From contig NZ_CANLBS010000007.1 of assembly GCF_947488945.1 (NCBI RefSeq), positions 124,001 through 188,000 on the forward strand: a stretch of 64,000 nt of DNA, written 5' to 3'. Positions 12,801 to 22,005 of this stretch are shown here, in pieces (the first letter of the stretch is position 1; every line of letters begins with the position of its first letter). The translations under genes were made by a program, and so were the position numbers. Below the pieces are notes generated by a model, which was not told the origin of the DNA, did not search any database, and saw only the letters and a program-made list of their open reading frames with translations. This DNA comes from an uncultured Streptomyces sp. (lineage in GTDB: Bacteria > Actinomycetota > Actinomycetes > Streptomycetales > Streptomycetaceae).

Positions 12801-13565
12801 CTTGCGCCGCTTGAGCTCCGCCTCGTCGGCGATCTCGTCGCGCAGCGCGTCGCGCAGGGTCACCAGGTCGTCGGCGAGGAGGCGGAGCCGGGCGTCGCGC
12901 AGATCGGCCTGGATGACGGCGGCGCGGCGGGCGACGGCGGCCTGGCGGCCGAGCGGCTTGAGCTGGCGGCGCAGTTCGTCGGTGAGGTCCTGGACGCGGG
13001 CCAGATTGGCGCCCATCGCGTCGAGTTTGCGCAGCGCCTTCTCTTTGCGCTTGCGGTGCTTGAGGACGCCGGCCGCCTCCTCGATGAAGGCCCGGCGCCC
13101 CATCGGGTCGGCGTGCAGCACCGAGTCGAGCTGTCCCTGGCCGACGATCACATGCATCTCGCGGCCGATGCCGGAGTCGGACAGGAGTTCCTGGATGTCG
13201 AGCAGCCGACAGGTGTCGCCGTTGATCTGGTATTCGCTGCCGCCGTTGCGGAACATGATCCGCGTGATGGTCACTTCGGCGTACTCGATGGGCAGTGCGC
13301 CGTCGGAGTTGTCGATGGTCAGCGACACCTCGGCACGGCCCAGCGGCGGGCGGCCGGTGGTGCCGGCGAAGATGACGTCCTCCATCTTGCCGCCGCGCAG
13401 GGACTTGGCACCCTGCTCCCCCATGACCCACGAGAGCGCGTCCACCACGTTGGACTTCCCGGAACCGTTGGGCCCGACGACGCAGGTGATCCCCGGTTCG
13501 AACCGCAGCGTGGTGGCGGAGGCGAACGATTTGAAGCCGCGCAGGGTCAGGGCCTTGAGATGCAC
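9825..13565 (-). CDS. smc: Chromosome segregation ATPase SMC
   Basis: 1,246-residue condensin subunit. It has the Walker A motif GPNGSGKSN at 31-39, then a coiled coil rich in E/R/A to about residue 500, a hinge domain at about 505-710, the returning coiled coil, and a C-terminal head with signature LLSGGERSLTA and Walker B FYVMDEVEAALDD. Residues about 572-647, inside the hinge, are an extra stretch dominated by Gly, Thr, Pro and Ala; this explains a length above the roughly 1,190 usual in Streptomyces. The ATG starts the conserved MHLKALTLRGFKSF. ScpA/ScpB partners are not in the window. Confidence 0.97.
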   Translation of the reverse strand: MHLKALTLRGFKSFASATTLRFEPGITCVVGPNGSGKSNVVDALSWVMGEQGAKSLRGGKMEDVIFAGTTGRPPLGRAEVSLTIDNSDGALPIEYAEVTITRIMFRNGGSEYQINGDTCRLLDIQELLSDSGIGREMHVIVGQGQLDSVLHADPMGRRAFIEEAAGVLKHRKRKEKALRKLDAMGANLARVQDLTDELRRQLKPLGRQAAVARRAAVIQADLRDARLRLLADDLVTLRDALRDEIADEAELKRRKETAENQLKAALARESELEGEVRRLAPRLQRAQQTWYELSQLAERVRGTISLADARVKSATAGPEEERRGRDPEELEREAARVREQEAELTAAMEAAARALEDTVDHRSELERSLAAEERRLKDVARAIADHREGLARLTGQVDAARGRAASARAEIERLASSRDEARERAVAAQEEYEELKAEVDGLDAGDAELGARHEEAKRRLAAAETAHRAAREAATGADRRRAEVSARHDALALGLRRKDGTGALLAAGESLAGLLGPAAELLTVAPGYEVAVAAALGTAADAVAVTGPAAAAAAIRLLRERDAGRAALLLAGSPEDTEDTGGTGGTGQVPAQGGRPETVTVALPGPSAPIPEARPTPATEAVAAPAGPAPSAVPAPAPHLPPPGEVPWPAVAGLVRGPAGLLAAVRVLTGAMVVVPTLAEAEEAVAAHPELTAVTAEGDVLSAHFAHGGSAGAPSLLEVQASVDEAAAELAELAVRCTDLVSARQEAEAARTSAAAEVEELGERRRAADREKSQVAQQLGRLAGQARAAAGEAERSTAAAARAQEALERATEQAEELAERLLVAEETPVEEEPDTSVRDRLAADGANARQTEMEARLQLRTHEERVKSLAGRADSLDRAARAEREARARAEQRRARLRREAAVASAVAAGARQLLAHVEVSLVRAQDERATAESARAEREAGLAAAREEGRTLKGELDKLTDSVHRGEVLGAEKRLRMEQLETKALEELGVEPAVLIAEYGPDQLVPPSPAAEGEVLPDDPDHPRNRPVSFFRAEQEKRLKSAERAYQQLGKVNPLALEEFSALEERHQFLSEQLDDLKKTRADLLQVIKEVDERVEQVFTEAYRDTALQFEGVFSRLFPGGEGRLILTDPDNMLTTGVDVEARPPGKKVKRLSLLSGGERSLTAVALLVSIFKARPSPFYVMDEVEAALDDTNLQRLIRIMEELQESSQLIVITHQKRTMEVADALYGVSMQGDGVSKVISQRLR

Positions 13566-13967
13566 GCCGCCGGACTCTACCTTTCACTCTCGGTTTCGCC
13601 GCTGAAGGGGCAGGGCACATCTGACGTTAAAGGAACGCCCGGACGCGACGGGCGGGCCGGGCCGATTCCCGGGGGGAAAAGAAAAGAAGGGACGCCGAAG
13701 CGTCCCTTGCCCATTCCGTACGCAGTAGGCGTACGACCGCGCCGCACCCGGTTCTGCGGGGTGAGGCGTGGCGCGACGGGTGTTCTGTGCGGTGGGTGTG
13801 CTGAGCGGTGGAGCGAACGGATCGTCCCGCCGCGAGAGGGATCGCGACCGCATCCGGAAGTCCGAGCCACCTCGGTGTTCCGACGGCGCCGATCCACGGC
13901 GAAGACGATCCGGTGGAACCGGACTACTGAGCGTGCACGGCCTGGTGGGGCCCCGGAGGGCGCCGGA
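13566..13967. other. Intergenic region upstream of smc
   Basis: 402 bp without a convincing gene; the reading frames here lack Streptomyces-like codon use. It contains the terminator at 13687-13708 and must hold the smc promoter, which I could not assign. Confidence 0.5.
13687..13708 (-). terminator. Rho-independent terminator upstream of smc
   Basis: On the minus strand this is an AAGGGACGC stem closed by a TTCG loop, followed by TCTTTTCTTTT. It separates the coiled-coil gene (13968-14180) from smc, so smc probably has its own promoter. Confidence 0.85.
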
Positions 13968-14180
13968 TCAGGTCAGCGCGGGCTCGGCCCGGGGTACGTC
14001 GATGTCGATGCTGTCGAGCAGCGACTCCTGGTGCTGAGCGGCGGCGTTGAGCGCGTCGTTCTCGCCCTGGATGCGGGAGAGCTCGGATTCCAGGTCCTGG
14101 ACGCGCTGCTGGAGCCGTCGCATCTCGGCGAGGAGTCGCGGATCGGAACCGCCGACGTAACCGAGAAGCGCCTTTGCCAT
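13968..14180 (-). CDS. Small coiled-coil protein, conserved in Streptomyces
   Basis: 70-residue acidic protein of unknown function. The N-terminus MAKALLGYVGGSDPRLLAEM is followed by a heptad-rich stretch (residues about 18-58, LQQRVQDLESELSRIQ) typical of a coiled coil. The ATG at 14180 has GGAGG 10 nt upstream, and a strong terminator follows the gene. I recall near-identical short proteins next to smc in other Streptomyces, which suggests a conserved, perhaps structural, role. Confidence 0.85.
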   Translation of the reverse strand: MAKALLGYVGGSDPRLLAEMRRLQQRVQDLESELSRIQGENDALNAAAQHQESLLDSIDIDVPRAEPALT

Positions 14181-14617
14181 GATGAATGGTCCTCCACACT
14201 GAGTGACCGACCGAAGCGGTGTGGGTCGTATGGGAATCGCACCCGCGGTGCTCGGCAGTGGTCTGTCCATCACTGCGGTTCTGCGGAAGCAGCCCTGTCG
14301 AACAACTAGGGTGCGCGGGGATTTCAGAGTCTCACCAAAAAGTTTGACGGTCAACACGATCACACCCCGTCGCGCCGGTGGTCCCGGGGGCGCGCGGCAG
14401 GACGATCATGCGGCGCGACTCTCCTCGGGACCCCGGAGGGTGCGGAGATCTTCGTCGATCCCGCAGCCTCGCACGCCCGGACCCCGGTTGGCAACCATCG
14501 GTGGTGCACACACTCCCGCGCAGGTCACTCCGGGTGCGAGGTCCGTGACCACGGTCCGCGCGTCTCCGGCGCGGGGCCGGCCGGGGAAAGCGGCGGCAGC
14601 GCCGGGCGGGGGCGCAC
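14181..14617. other. Intergenic region between coiled-coil gene and acyP
   Basis: 437 bp with no gene I can support. A TTGACcGTCAA palindrome at 14344-14354 would supply a -35-like TTGACC for minus-strand transcription of the coiled-coil gene, but no good -10 follows at 17 bp. Low-quality reading frames only. Confidence 0.4.
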
Positions 14618-14899
14618 TCAGCGGATGGCGAATCCGTCGTACCCGCCCCGTGGCGTGTCCCAGATCTCAGTGACTCCGTCCACGCGTCCGGGCGTGTCGG
14701 CAGACCTCAGCCAGTCCAGCAGGCGGTGGCAATTCTCACGCGCCCCTTCCGCCACGACCTGGACCCGGCCGTCGTCCAGATTGAGCGCGAAGCCGGTCAG
14801 CCCGCCGATCTCCAGAGCGTTTGCCCTGGTGAACCAGCGGAAGCCTACTTGCTGTACTCGGCCGCGTACCCACACCACCAGCCGTGCCTCTTCGCTCAT
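14618..14899 (-). CDS. acyP: Acylphosphatase
   Basis: 93-residue single-domain enzyme hydrolysing carboxyl-phosphate bonds such as those of acetyl- or carbamoyl-phosphate. The phosphate-binding loop [11 protein letters not shown] includes the catalytic Arg21; [11 protein letters not shown] carries the catalytic Asn40. Spacing between the two is one residue longer than in the classic enzymes. Length is normal. It lies on the minus strand, divergent from the CAP-domain gene. Physiological substrate unknown. Confidence 0.93.
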   Translation of the reverse strand: MSEEARLVVWVRGRVQQVGFRWFTRANALEIGGLTGFALNLDDGRVQVVAEGARENCHRLLDWLRSADTPGRVDGVTEIWDTPRGGYDGFAIR

Positions 14900-15052
14900 G
14901 CCTGAACGCTAACCGGGCGCGTACCGCAAGAGCACCCCGGCCCCCGTTCTTCCATCGCGTACAGTCCGGTCGCAACGACCTCACTCATACGGGTGAGCAG
15001 TGAAGGAATGGTGACGCCGCTGAGGCGTCCGGGGCGCGAGAAAGGCTGAGGC

Positions 15053-15988
15053 ATGGGACGCCACCGACGATCCGGCACGGGCGCCGCCGCCGAAGAGCGC
15101 ACGGCGGGGACGGCCCGTCGGGGCGCGGGACACGGGAAGAAGCGTGTGCCGCTGCCCGTGCGCGCGGGACTCCTCGGCGTCTCCGCGGCCGTCGCCGTGG
15201 GCGCGGTCGCCATGGCCTCGGGCATCCTGCCGGGCGGCGGGGACACCTACACCGCCGGCGACACCACCGGCGGGGAGCAGGTCGCCTCCGGCGGCGCTCC
15301 CGACCTGCTGACGCAGGGCGACGCGGGTGCCGACCCCACCGGCCGCGCCTCCTCCTCCCCCACCAGCCGCGGCAGCGAGCGCCCGGCGGCGCCCAAGCGC
15401 GCCACTCCGTCCGCCTCCACCCCCGCCACTGCCACCCCGGAAGCCGGGGCGAGCCCCTCGACGGCGACGCCGTCGACCGGCGCCCCGGCCCCGAAGACGG
15501 CCCCGAAGACGGCTCCGAAGGCCGCCCCCAGGACGGCGGCTCCCCGGACCTCGGCCCCCGCACCGGCGCCCACCACGGCCGCCCCGGCCACCGACGACCG
15601 CGGCTCGTCCGGCACCTCCGTCCAGGCCGACGTGCTGGCCCTGGTCAACAAGGAGCGCGCCACGGTGGGCTGCAGCCCGCTGACGCTCAGCTCCTCGCTC
15701 ACCGCGCTCGCGCAGGACTTCAGCCAGGACATGGCCGAGCGCGGCTTCTTCGCCCACACCGACCCGGACGGCAAGACCCCCTGGGACCGTGCCGCGTCCG
15801 CCGGGGTGTCGAACCTCGCCGCCGAGAACATAGCGCGCGGCCAGGCCGACGCCGAGGCCGTGATGGAGAGCTGGATGAACAGCTCCGGCCACCGGGCGAA
15901 CATCCTCAACTGCGACTACAAGACCCTCGGCGTCGGCGTTTACATCGGCGACGGCGGTCCCTGGTGGACGCAGGACTTCGGCTTCTGA
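15053..15988 (+). CDS. Secreted CAP/SCP-domain protein
   Basis: 311-residue protein with a basic N-terminus, one hydrophobic segment at about 35-55 (signal peptide or anchor), a long Pro/Ala/Thr/Ser-rich linker (about 60-180) and a C-terminal CAP domain at 190-311. CAP motifs include LVNKERA, FFAHTDPDGKTPWDRA, AENIARG and SSGHRANIL. Bacterial CAP proteins are extracellular and of mostly unknown activity. The ATG is preceded by GGCTGAGGC, a modest RBS. Confidence 0.9.
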   Translation: MGRHRRSGTGAAAEERTAGTARRGAGHGKKRVPLPVRAGLLGVSAAVAVGAVAMASGILPGGGDTYTAGDTTGGEQVASGGAPDLLTQGDAGADPTGRASSSPTSRGSERPAAPKRATPSASTPATATPEAGASPSTATPSTGAPAPKTAPKTAPKAAPRTAAPRTSAPAPAPTTAAPATDDRGSSGTSVQADVLALVNKERATVGCSPLTLSSSLTALAQDFSQDMAERGFFAHTDPDGKTPWDRAASAGVSNLAAENIARGQADAEAVMESWMNSSGHRANILNCDYKTLGVGVYIGDGGPWWTQDFGF

Positions 15989-16109
15989 CACTCCGGTCGC
16001 GGAACCCCGGCGGGAGCGGAGACCCTCGCGGGTCCCGGGCCGGTGGTCGTGGCCGGCGTGCCGTCGCCCGGCCTGACGCCGTCCCGGACCCGGGTACGCC
16101 GCGGTGCCG

Positions 16110-16705
16110 TCAGTCCAGAAGGGCGGCGGCGTGTCCGCGTGCCTGTTCCAGCCAGGCGGCCCGCGTCTCTTCGGACGCGTCCGTCACCGTCCGGAAGACG
16201 TGCCGTCGGACGTCCGTGACACCGATGTAGGGCAGGACGCAGGCCGCCCAGATGCTCTGCAACGGATCCCCGAACTCCGCCGCCTCGCGGTCGGCAGGCG
16301 TGTCGGACGTATTGAGGACGAGTGCCCGGCCGGCCCTGAGCAGTCCTTCGGGCTCTCCCTCGGCGCTGCCCAGCTTGTAGGCGACGCCGGGGGCCAGTAC
16401 CCGCTGCACCCAGCCGGTGAGGACGGCGGGCGGCATGCCCCACCAGTTGGGGTGGACGAAGACGAGGACGTCGAGAGTGGCCACTTCCCGCCGGTGCATC
16501 GCCACTTGCGGGTCGTGTGCGCCGGGGGCGGAGCCGACCGTGTCCGTCTCCCGCGCGGACAGGCCGGGTACGAAGCCCTCGGCGCACAGGTCGTGCGCGA
16601 TCACCTCGCAGCCCCGTTCGCGCAACCGGCCCACACGGCGTGGTGGAGAGCGTGGTTGAAACTGCCCGGACGCGGATGGGCCAGGTACACCCCTGCGCGT
16701 GTCAT
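16110..16705 (-). pseudogene. Flavodoxin-fold NAD(P)H:quinone reductase-like gene with a frameshift
   Basis: The C-terminal frame encodes a KefF/MdaB-type quinone reductase (HPNWWGMPPAVLTGWVQRVL, then GRALVLNTSDTP). Its expected N-terminus is in another frame: the ATG at 16705, behind GGGGGA, reads MTRAGVYLAHPRPGSFNHAL through HHAVWA, then goes out of frame near 16628-16632. One missing base restores AGLRERGCEV. As given, the gene cannot make an intact protein: it is either a pseudogene or carries a one-base sequencing error in a GGCC-GG run. Translation from in-frame upstream starts (up to 16781) would replace the flavin-binding N-terminus with an unrelated sequence. Confidence 0.8.
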
Positions 16706-16844
16706 GTCGTCCCCCGGAATCGCCGCTCCACTCGGCGGGCGTGCGGCTCTGCGGCGCAGGCCCGGTGTCGTCGCTCATCATGGCCCGTTCCGCGTCGCTC
16801 CGGGAGACGTCCGCCGGGATTCCGGCGCGAGCCTCCCGGCCGGA

Positions 16845-17699
16845 TCACACCCGTGGCGGACGCTGGCAGCGCGGGCAGAAGTAGCTGGAGCGGTTCATCC
16901 ACGGGCGACGGGCCATCGGGGTGCCGCAGCGGTGGCAGGGCTCGCCCTCGCGGCCGTAGGCGTCCAGGGAACGGTCGAAGTAGCCCGACTCGCCGTTCAC
17001 GTTGACGTACAGGCTGTCGAAGCTGGTCCCGCCCTGGGCCAGGGCCTCGTTCATCACGTCCCGGACGTGGCCGAGGAGTTCGGTGGAACGGGGCCGGGTG
17101 AGGGTGGCGGTCGGGCGGTCGTAGTGCAGCCGCGTGCGCCAGAGCGCCTCGTCGGCGTAGATGTTGCCGACCCCGCTGATCAGCGACTGGTCCAGCAGGG
17201 CGCGCTTGACCGTCGTGCGGCGCAGCCGCAGCGCGGTGTGGAACGCCGCGTCGTCGAACGCCGGGTCGAGGGGATCGCGGGCGATGTGCGCGATGACGTC
17301 GGGGAGTCCGTCGGGGGTGTCGGCGTGCAGCGAGAGGCCGCCGAAGGTGCGCTGGTCGACGAAGCGCAGCTCGGTGCCGAGCGCGTCCCCGAAGCGCATC
17401 CTGACCCGCAGGTGCTTCTCGTCCGGGGCCCCGTCGGGCCGGACCAGGAGCTGTCCGCTCATGCCGAGGTGGCCGAGCATCGAGGAGGACGCCTCCTCCA
17501 GCGGCACCCAGAGGTACTTGCCGCGCCGCATCGCCGTGCCGAACCGCGCCCCGGTCAGCCGGGCGGCGAAGTCCGCGCCGCCGGCCAGGTGCCGCCGGAC
17601 CGCGCGCGGGTGCAGCACCTCGACGTCCTCGACGGTGCGCCCGGAGATCCAGCGCTCCAGTCCGCGGCGTACGACTTCCACCTCGGGCAGCTCGGGCAC
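16845..17699 (-). CDS. mutM: Formamidopyrimidine-DNA glycosylase (Fpg/MutM)
   Basis: 284-residue base-excision repair enzyme removing 8-oxoguanine and formamidopyrimidines. It begins [13 protein letters not shown], so Pro1 (after Met removal) and Glu2 of the catalytic site are present; the conserved lysine lies in RGKYLWVPL. The C-terminal zinc finger is CHRCGTPM...CPRC. GTG start with GGAGA 7 nt upstream. It is separated from rnc by a strong hairpin but lies in the usual rnc-mutM arrangement. Confidence 0.96.
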   Translation of the reverse strand: MPELPEVEVVRRGLERWISGRTVEDVEVLHPRAVRRHLAGGADFAARLTGARFGTAMRRGKYLWVPLEEASSSMLGHLGMSGQLLVRPDGAPDEKHLRVRMRFGDALGTELRFVDQRTFGGLSLHADTPDGLPDVIAHIARDPLDPAFDDAAFHTALRLRRTTVKRALLDQSLISGVGNIYADEALWRTRLHYDRPTATLTRPRSTELLGHVRDVMNEALAQGGTSFDSLYVNVNGESGYFDRSLDAYGREGEPCHRCGTPMARRPWMNRSSYFCPRCQRPPRV

Positions 17700-17733
17700 G
17701 GCATCTCCTGACGGGAAAAGGGGCGGTGAACCA

Positions 17734-17770
17734 CGCAACCCCCCGGCGCACGGAGCGCCGGGGGGTTGCG
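17734..17770 (-). terminator. Hairpin between rnc and mutM
   Basis: Perfect 16-bp stem (CGCAACCCCCCGGCGC) with 5-nt loop, 8 bp beyond the rnc stop codon. It may limit read-through from rnc into mutM. Confidence 0.75.
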
Positions 17771-17777
17771 GGGCCGG

Positions 17778-18602
17778 TCAGACGGACGTGTCGTCCGCGG
17801 CGACCGGCGGGTCGGCGGGGGCCAGGGGCTCCCCCGCTTCGGCGGCGGACTTCTCCGCGGCCTGCCGGACTTCTGCGGCGGCGCTGATCTCGCGCCAGGC
17901 GGACTCGGCCGCCTGCTGTTCCGCTTCCTTCTTGCTACGGCCGGTGCCGGTGCCGTACGAGACACCACCGACGCGAGCGGCAGCTGTGAAGGTCTTCTCG
18001 TGGTCCGGGCCGGTCTCCGTGACGAGGTACTCGGGGACTCCGAGCCCCTCGCTCGCGGTGAGCTCCTGGAGGCTGGTCTTCCAGTCCAGGCCGGCGCCGA
18101 GGTTGGAGGACCTGTCGATCAGCGGGTCGAAGAGCCGGTGCACCAGCTCCGAGGCCGCGCCGAGGCCCTGGTCGAGATAGACCGCGCCGATCACCGCTTC
18201 GAGCGTGTCGGCGAGGATGGACGCCTTGTCCCGGCCTCCCGTGCCCTCTTCACCGCGGCCGAGCCGGATGAAGGAGCCGAGTTCGAGGCCGCGGCCCACT
18301 TCCGCCAGCGCACGAGAATTGACCACCGCGGCCCGCAGTTTGGCCAGTTGGCCTTCGGGCAGGTCGGGGTGGATGCGGTACAGCGTGTCCGTGACCACCA
18401 GGCCGAGCACCGAATCCCCGAGGAATTCGAGCCGTTCGTTGGTGGGCAGGCCGCCGTTCTCGTACGCGAACGAGCGATGGGTCAGCGCACGCACCAGAAG
18501 GGCGGACTCGAGGTGGTACCCGAGCCGCCCTTCCAGAAGCGTGTGGGACGAGGCTGTGTTGACGTTGTCCGCCTGCTTCTTGGCGTGCGACAACTCAGAC
18601 AT
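17778..18602 (-). CDS. rnc: Ribonuclease III (AbsB)
   Basis: 274-residue double-strand-specific endoribonuclease. The catalytic signature [14 protein letters not shown] lies at about 55-70 and the second acidic cluster is in [14 protein letters not shown]. The C-terminal dsRNA-binding domain ends with [16 protein letters not shown]; an extra Ala/Glu/Pro-rich tail of about 40 residues follows. In S. coelicolor this gene is absB, needed for global antibiotic regulation. ATG at 18602 chosen because it follows GAGAGG and is 19 bp from rpmF. Confidence 0.96.
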   Translation of the reverse strand: MSELSHAKKQADNVNTASSHTLLEGRLGYHLESALLVRALTHRSFAYENGGLPTNERLEFLGDSVLGLVVTDTLYRIHPDLPEGQLAKLRAAVVNSRALAEVGRGLELGSFIRLGRGEEGTGGRDKASILADTLEAVIGAVYLDQGLGAASELVHRLFDPLIDRSSNLGAGLDWKTSLQELTASEGLGVPEYLVTETGPDHEKTFTAAARVGGVSYGTGTGRSKKEAEQQAAESAWREISAAAEVRQAAEKSAAEAGEPLAPADPPVAADDTSV

Positions 18603-18621
18603 CGGGCCTCTCACCAGCCGC

Positions 18622-18795
18622 TCAGACCTCGAGGACCTGGCGCTTGTTGTACGTGCCGCAGCTCGGGCACGCAATGTGCTGGAGCTTCGGCTCCTGGCAA
18701 CGCTCGCACGAAACCAGGGTGGGGACCGCAGCCTTCCACTGCGACCGGCGGTGGCGCGTGTTGCTGCGCGACATCTTCCGCTTCGGAACAGCCAC
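18622..18795 (-). CDS. rpmF: Ribosomal protein bL32
   Basis: 57-residue large-subunit protein: [16 protein letters not shown], then a zinc ribbon with Cys30, Cys33, Cys43 and Cys46. This is the zinc-binding (C+) form; zinc-free paralogs under Zur exist elsewhere in many Streptomyces. GTG start with GGAGAAG upstream. It lies 2 bp after the YceD-family gene, the usual yceD-rpmF pairing. Confidence 0.97.
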   Translation of the reverse strand: MAVPKRKMSRSNTRHRRSQWKAAVPTLVSCERCQEPKLQHIACPSCGTYNKRQVLEV

Positions 18796-18797
18796 GG

Positions 18798-19445
18798 CTA
18801 CTTCTCCTGCTTCTCGTCGACGCCTGCTTCGGCGCCGCCCATGTTGTCCTTCTCGCCGTCCTGAACGGTGTCGGCGAGTCCTTGCAATGCCGCCCAACGC
18901 ATGTCGAGGGCATCGTGGTGGTGACCGGGATTATCGTCCAGCCTGATTCCGCATTCGGAACACAGGCCGGCGCAGTCCTCCCGGCACACCGGCTGCAGCG
19001 GCAGTGCGAGCACCACCGCGTCACGCAGCACCGACTCAAGGTCGAGCAAGCCGTCCTCGAGGAAGAACACGTCCTCGTCGTCCTCGGCGTCGTCGGCCGT
19101 GTCCGCGGTCTTGCCGCGGCCCCGGTCATCGGCGTCAGGGTACGAGAACATCTCCTGGAAGTCCGCCTCGACCTCGATGGTCAGCGGCTCCAGACACCTT
19201 ACGCACTCCCCCTCGGCGGTCGCACGGGCGGTGCCTGTGACAAGCACCCCTTCCATGACCGACTCGAGGCGGATGTCCAGCACCACCGGGGCGCCCTCCG
19301 GCACACCGATGACCCCGTCGATGCCCATGACCGGCGAACCGGGGGCCTCGACCGTGCGGGTCAGCCGCTTCAGGGCACCAGGACGCCGACCCAGCTCATG
19401 TGTGTCGAACACGAGAGGGTTACGGAGGTCGAGGTGGCCGTTCAG
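18798..19445 (-). CDS. YceD/DUF177 family protein (start uncertain)
   Basis: Protein of about 215 residues linked to rpmF and implicated in 23S rRNA/ribosome assembly in other bacteria. It shows [19 protein letters not shown], the CVRCLEPL motif, an acidic centre and a second cluster [13 protein letters not shown]. The homologous core begins at [10 protein letters not shown]. No ATG/GTG/TTG lies at that position, but a CTG at 19445 follows AGGA with 6-nt spacing. The next in-frame ATG upstream is at 19532 and lacks an RBS. I favour CTG. Confidence 0.85.
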   Translation of the reverse strand: MNGHLDLRNPLVFDTHELGRRPGALKRLTRTVEAPGSPVMGIDGVIGVPEGAPVVLDIRLESVMEGVLVTGTARATAEGECVRCLEPLTIEVEADFQEMFSYPDADDRGRGKTADTADDAEDDEDVFFLEDGLLDLESVLRDAVVLALPLQPVCREDCAGLCSECGIRLDDNPGHHHDALDMRWAALQGLADTVQDGEKDNMGGAEAGVDEKQEK

Positions 19446-19632
19446 GGCTTTTCCTGCTTTCGAATCACGGTGACGCTGGGGGGAGGGCCTGCCCGGTCCG
19501 GAGACGAAACGGGCAGCCGGGATCGCGGACATAGGCGCGACCGAAGAGCCAGGATACTTGACGTACCGCTCAGCACCCAATCCGGGCGGGGAGCCCCGGA
19601 CCGGGAGGTCCGGGACACGCGCGCGGGTGGGG

Positions 19633-20697
19633 TCAGCGGCCCTGTTCGTAGCGGCGGAGCTGCTCCAGATCGATCATGCTGGTGTCGAAGAGGCTGGTCT
19701 CGTCCAGCGCGCTCTCGGCCTGCGGCTGCTGCGCGTGGTCCTGCTGCGGCCAGGTGTAGTCCTGCTGCGGCTGCGGCTGGTAGGTGGTCGGGTCGTACCC
19801 CTGCTGCGGGTAGGCGGCCGCGTACGGGTCGGGCTGCTGCGGGTAGCCGTAGACGTCCTGCGGGACCTGCTGGGGCTCCTGGTAGCCGTACGTCTGGGCG
19901 TACTGGGGCTCCGGCGCGGGCTGGTCCGGGTAGGACGGCTGCCGGGCGGGGACGGCGCGCGGGCCGGGCTCGGCGATCTCGGCGAGACCGGCCAGGTAGT
20001 CCGCGTCGCTGGTGTGCCCCTGGCCGCCGGCCGCGTCCTGGGCGGCCATGTGCGCGCCGAGGTCGTCGGTGGCCACCCGGCCGTGCAGCTTCTGCCGGCC
20101 GCGGCCGACCGCCTCCAGGGTCTTGGCGAGCACCGCCTCGAAGGCGCCGAGCTTGGTGTCCACGTAGTCGTCTGCCCGCTGCCGCAGGGTCTCCGGGTCG
20201 GCGGACCGCTCGGGCGCCTCGGGGTCCTCGTAGCCCTGCTCGTCCAGGCCCTGGCCCCGCCCGAGGAGCTTCTCGCGGCCCCGGTCGACGGAGCCGATGG
20301 TCTTGGTGAGCACGACCTCGAAGTTGGCCAGCTTGCTGTCGACGTACTCGTCGGCCTCGGCCCTGACCTCGTCGGCCTCCCGGCGGGCCTCGGACAGGAT
20401 GCGGTCCGCCTCGCCCTGGGCGTGGCGGACGATCTCGGTGTCCGCGATCAGCTGCGCGCGCTCGGCGCGGGCGGACTCGATGATCCGCTCGGCCTCCTGG
20501 CGGGCCTGCTCGGCCATCTGCTCCCGGCCGCCGATGAGTTCCTGCGCGTGGGCGAGGGAGTCCGGGAGCGCTTCGCGGACCTCTTCGAGGAGGGCGAGCA
20601 GTTCGGCGCGGTTGATCACGCACGACGCCGACATGGGCATGGAACGGGCGTTGCCGACCGTTCCGACGATCTCGTCGAGCTTCTTCTGCACGTCCAC
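19633..20697 (-). CDS. SepIVA/DivIVA-like coiled-coil cell-growth protein
   Basis: 354-residue cytoplasmic protein. The conserved N-terminus (DVQKKLDEIVGTVGNARSMP then NRAELLALLEEV) is followed by a long coiled coil (about 40-120) and two YVDSKL/YVDTKL-type repeats at about 115 and 190. A Gln/Tyr/Pro-rich disordered region (about 250-330) and a conserved C-terminal tip (SMIDLEQLRRYEQGR) complete it. Mycobacterial SepIVA, encoded between coaD and rnc, has the same layout and acts in septation and polar growth. The GTG at 20697 has only a weak RBS; an in-frame start at 20772 is possible. Confidence 0.85.
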   Translation of the reverse strand: MDVQKKLDEIVGTVGNARSMPMSASCVINRAELLALLEEVREALPDSLAHAQELIGGREQMAEQARQEAERIIESARAERAQLIADTEIVRHAQGEADRILSEARREADEVRAEADEYVDSKLANFEVVLTKTIGSVDRGREKLLGRGQGLDEQGYEDPEAPERSADPETLRQRADDYVDTKLGAFEAVLAKTLEAVGRGRQKLHGRVATDDLGAHMAAQDAAGGQGHTSDADYLAGLAEIAEPGPRAVPARQPSYPDQPAPEPQYAQTYGYQEPQQVPQDVYGYPQQPDPYAAAYPQQGYDPTTYQPQPQQDYTWPQQDHAQQPQAESALDETSLFDTSMIDLEQLRRYEQGR

Positions 20698-20794
20698 CGT
20701 GTGCTCGCCACTCTCTGCTGCTGTTGGAGCCGGACGGGACGACCTTAAGGCCAGTCGGTCCCCGTCCGACACCTGGTGACGGGAGGTCAGCGCC

Positions 20795-21304
20795 TCACTT
20801 CTCGCCCAGCCGCTCCAGCAGGGCCCGGTGGACCGTCGGCGGCAGCAGGTGCGCGACGTCGCCGCCCCAGGTCGCCACTTCCTTGACCAGCGACGACGAC
20901 AGGAAGCTGTAGGTCGGGTTGGTGGGGACGAACAGCGTCTCCACGCCCGAGAGGCCGTTGTTCATCTGCGCCATCTGGAGTTCGTAGTCGAAGTCGCTGA
21001 CGGCCCGCAGGCCCTTCACGATCGCCGGGATCTCCCGCTGCTTGCAGAAGTCGACCAGCAGCCCGTGGAAGGACTCGACCTCGACGTTGCCGAAGTCGGC
21101 CGTGACGGAACGGATCAGTTCGATCCGCTCGTCGACGGTGAACAGCCCCTTCTTGGACTGGTTGATCATCACCGCGACGTGTACGACGTCGTACAGCTTC
21201 GAGGCTCGGCCAATGATGTCGAGATGTCCGTTGGTGATGGGGTCGAACGACCCCGGACAGACGGCGCGGCGCAACGTGATTCCCTCGCTCCCGGGTGCGG
21301 TCAT
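20795..21304 (-). CDS. coaD: Phosphopantetheine adenylyltransferase
   Basis: 169-residue enzyme of the penultimate step of coenzyme A synthesis. The nucleotidyltransferase motif appears as [10 protein letters not shown], and SSSLVKEVA matches the ISSTxVR region. Normal length. The ATG overlaps the rsmD stop as ATGA, so translation is probably coupled. rsmD-coaD is a widely conserved pair. Confidence 0.97.
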   Translation of the reverse strand: MTAPGSEGITLRRAVCPGSFDPITNGHLDIIGRASKLYDVVHVAVMINQSKKGLFTVDERIELIRSVTADFGNVEVESFHGLLVDFCKQREIPAIVKGLRAVSDFDYELQMAQMNNGLSGVETLFVPTNPTYSFLSSSLVKEVATWGGDVAHLLPPTVHRALLERLGEK

Positions 21305-21885
21305 CGTGCGTCTTCGCACGTAAGGGCGGCGCGACCGTACCAAAGCGTCGCTTCGCCGTAGCGGCGGGACCGCAACGGCTCGAACCCTTCGGGCCAGCCG
21401 AATTCCCCGCCCCTGGTGCTGCGTTCCACGGTGACGAGTACGTCGTCCGCGAGCCAGCCCTGCGCACGGAGTGTGAGGAGGATCTCCCGGAGATCGTCGT
21501 CCGTGACGGCGTACGGCGGGTCCAGGAAGACCACGTCGTACGGGGCGGCGGGGGCCGGAGCCGCGGCGATCTGCTCCGCCTTGCCCGCCCGCACCTCGGC
21601 GCCCGGCAGACCGAGGGTGCGGACGTTGTCACGGACGGTGCGGACGGCCGGGGGGTCGGTCTCGACGAGCAGCGCGTGCGAGGCGCCGCGGGAGAGCGCT
21701 TCGAGGCCTACGGCGCCCGAGCCGGCGTAGAGGTCGGCGATCCGGATGCCGTCGAGGGTCCCCAGCAGCGCCTCCCAGGTGGAGAACATCCCCTCGCGGG
21801 CGCGGTCGGAGGTGGGACGGGTGCCGTTGCCGGGCGGTACGGCCAGGCGGCGTCCGCCGGCCGATCCGGCGATCACGCGGGTCAT
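21301..21885 (-). CDS. rsmD: 16S rRNA (guanine966-N2)-methyltransferase RsmD
   Basis: 194-residue SAM-dependent methyltransferase. It starts [13 protein letters not shown], has the SAM motif [18 protein letters not shown] and the catalytic FLDPPY motif for exocyclic-amine methylation. ATG at 21885 with GAGGACC upstream. It overlaps coaD by 4 bp and follows recG on the same strand after 120 bp. Confidence 0.96.
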   Translation of the reverse strand: MTRVIAGSAGGRRLAVPPGNGTRPTSDRAREGMFSTWEALLGTLDGIRIADLYAGSGAVGLEALSRGASHALLVETDPPAVRTVRDNVRTLGLPGAEVRAGKAEQIAAAPAPAAPYDVVFLDPPYAVTDDDLREILLTLRAQGWLADDVLVTVERSTRGGEFGWPEGFEPLRSRRYGEATLWYGRAALTCEDAR

Positions 21886-22005
21886 GGGTGTCGGTCCTCG
21901 GGTCGCGGTCGGCACGCGCGGGTGTGCCGGTGCCGTGCCTCCACGATATGGCGTACGGCGGGGGACGGCCCGGGCGGCTCCGGGCGTCGGCCGCCGCCCG
22001 GCCGG

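Noticed and set aside
9606..14309. A 1,567-codon open frame on the plus strand
   Set aside because: It lies antisense to smc. Its product is Arg/Gly/Leu-rich low-complexity sequence without domains, as expected opposite a GC-rich gene.
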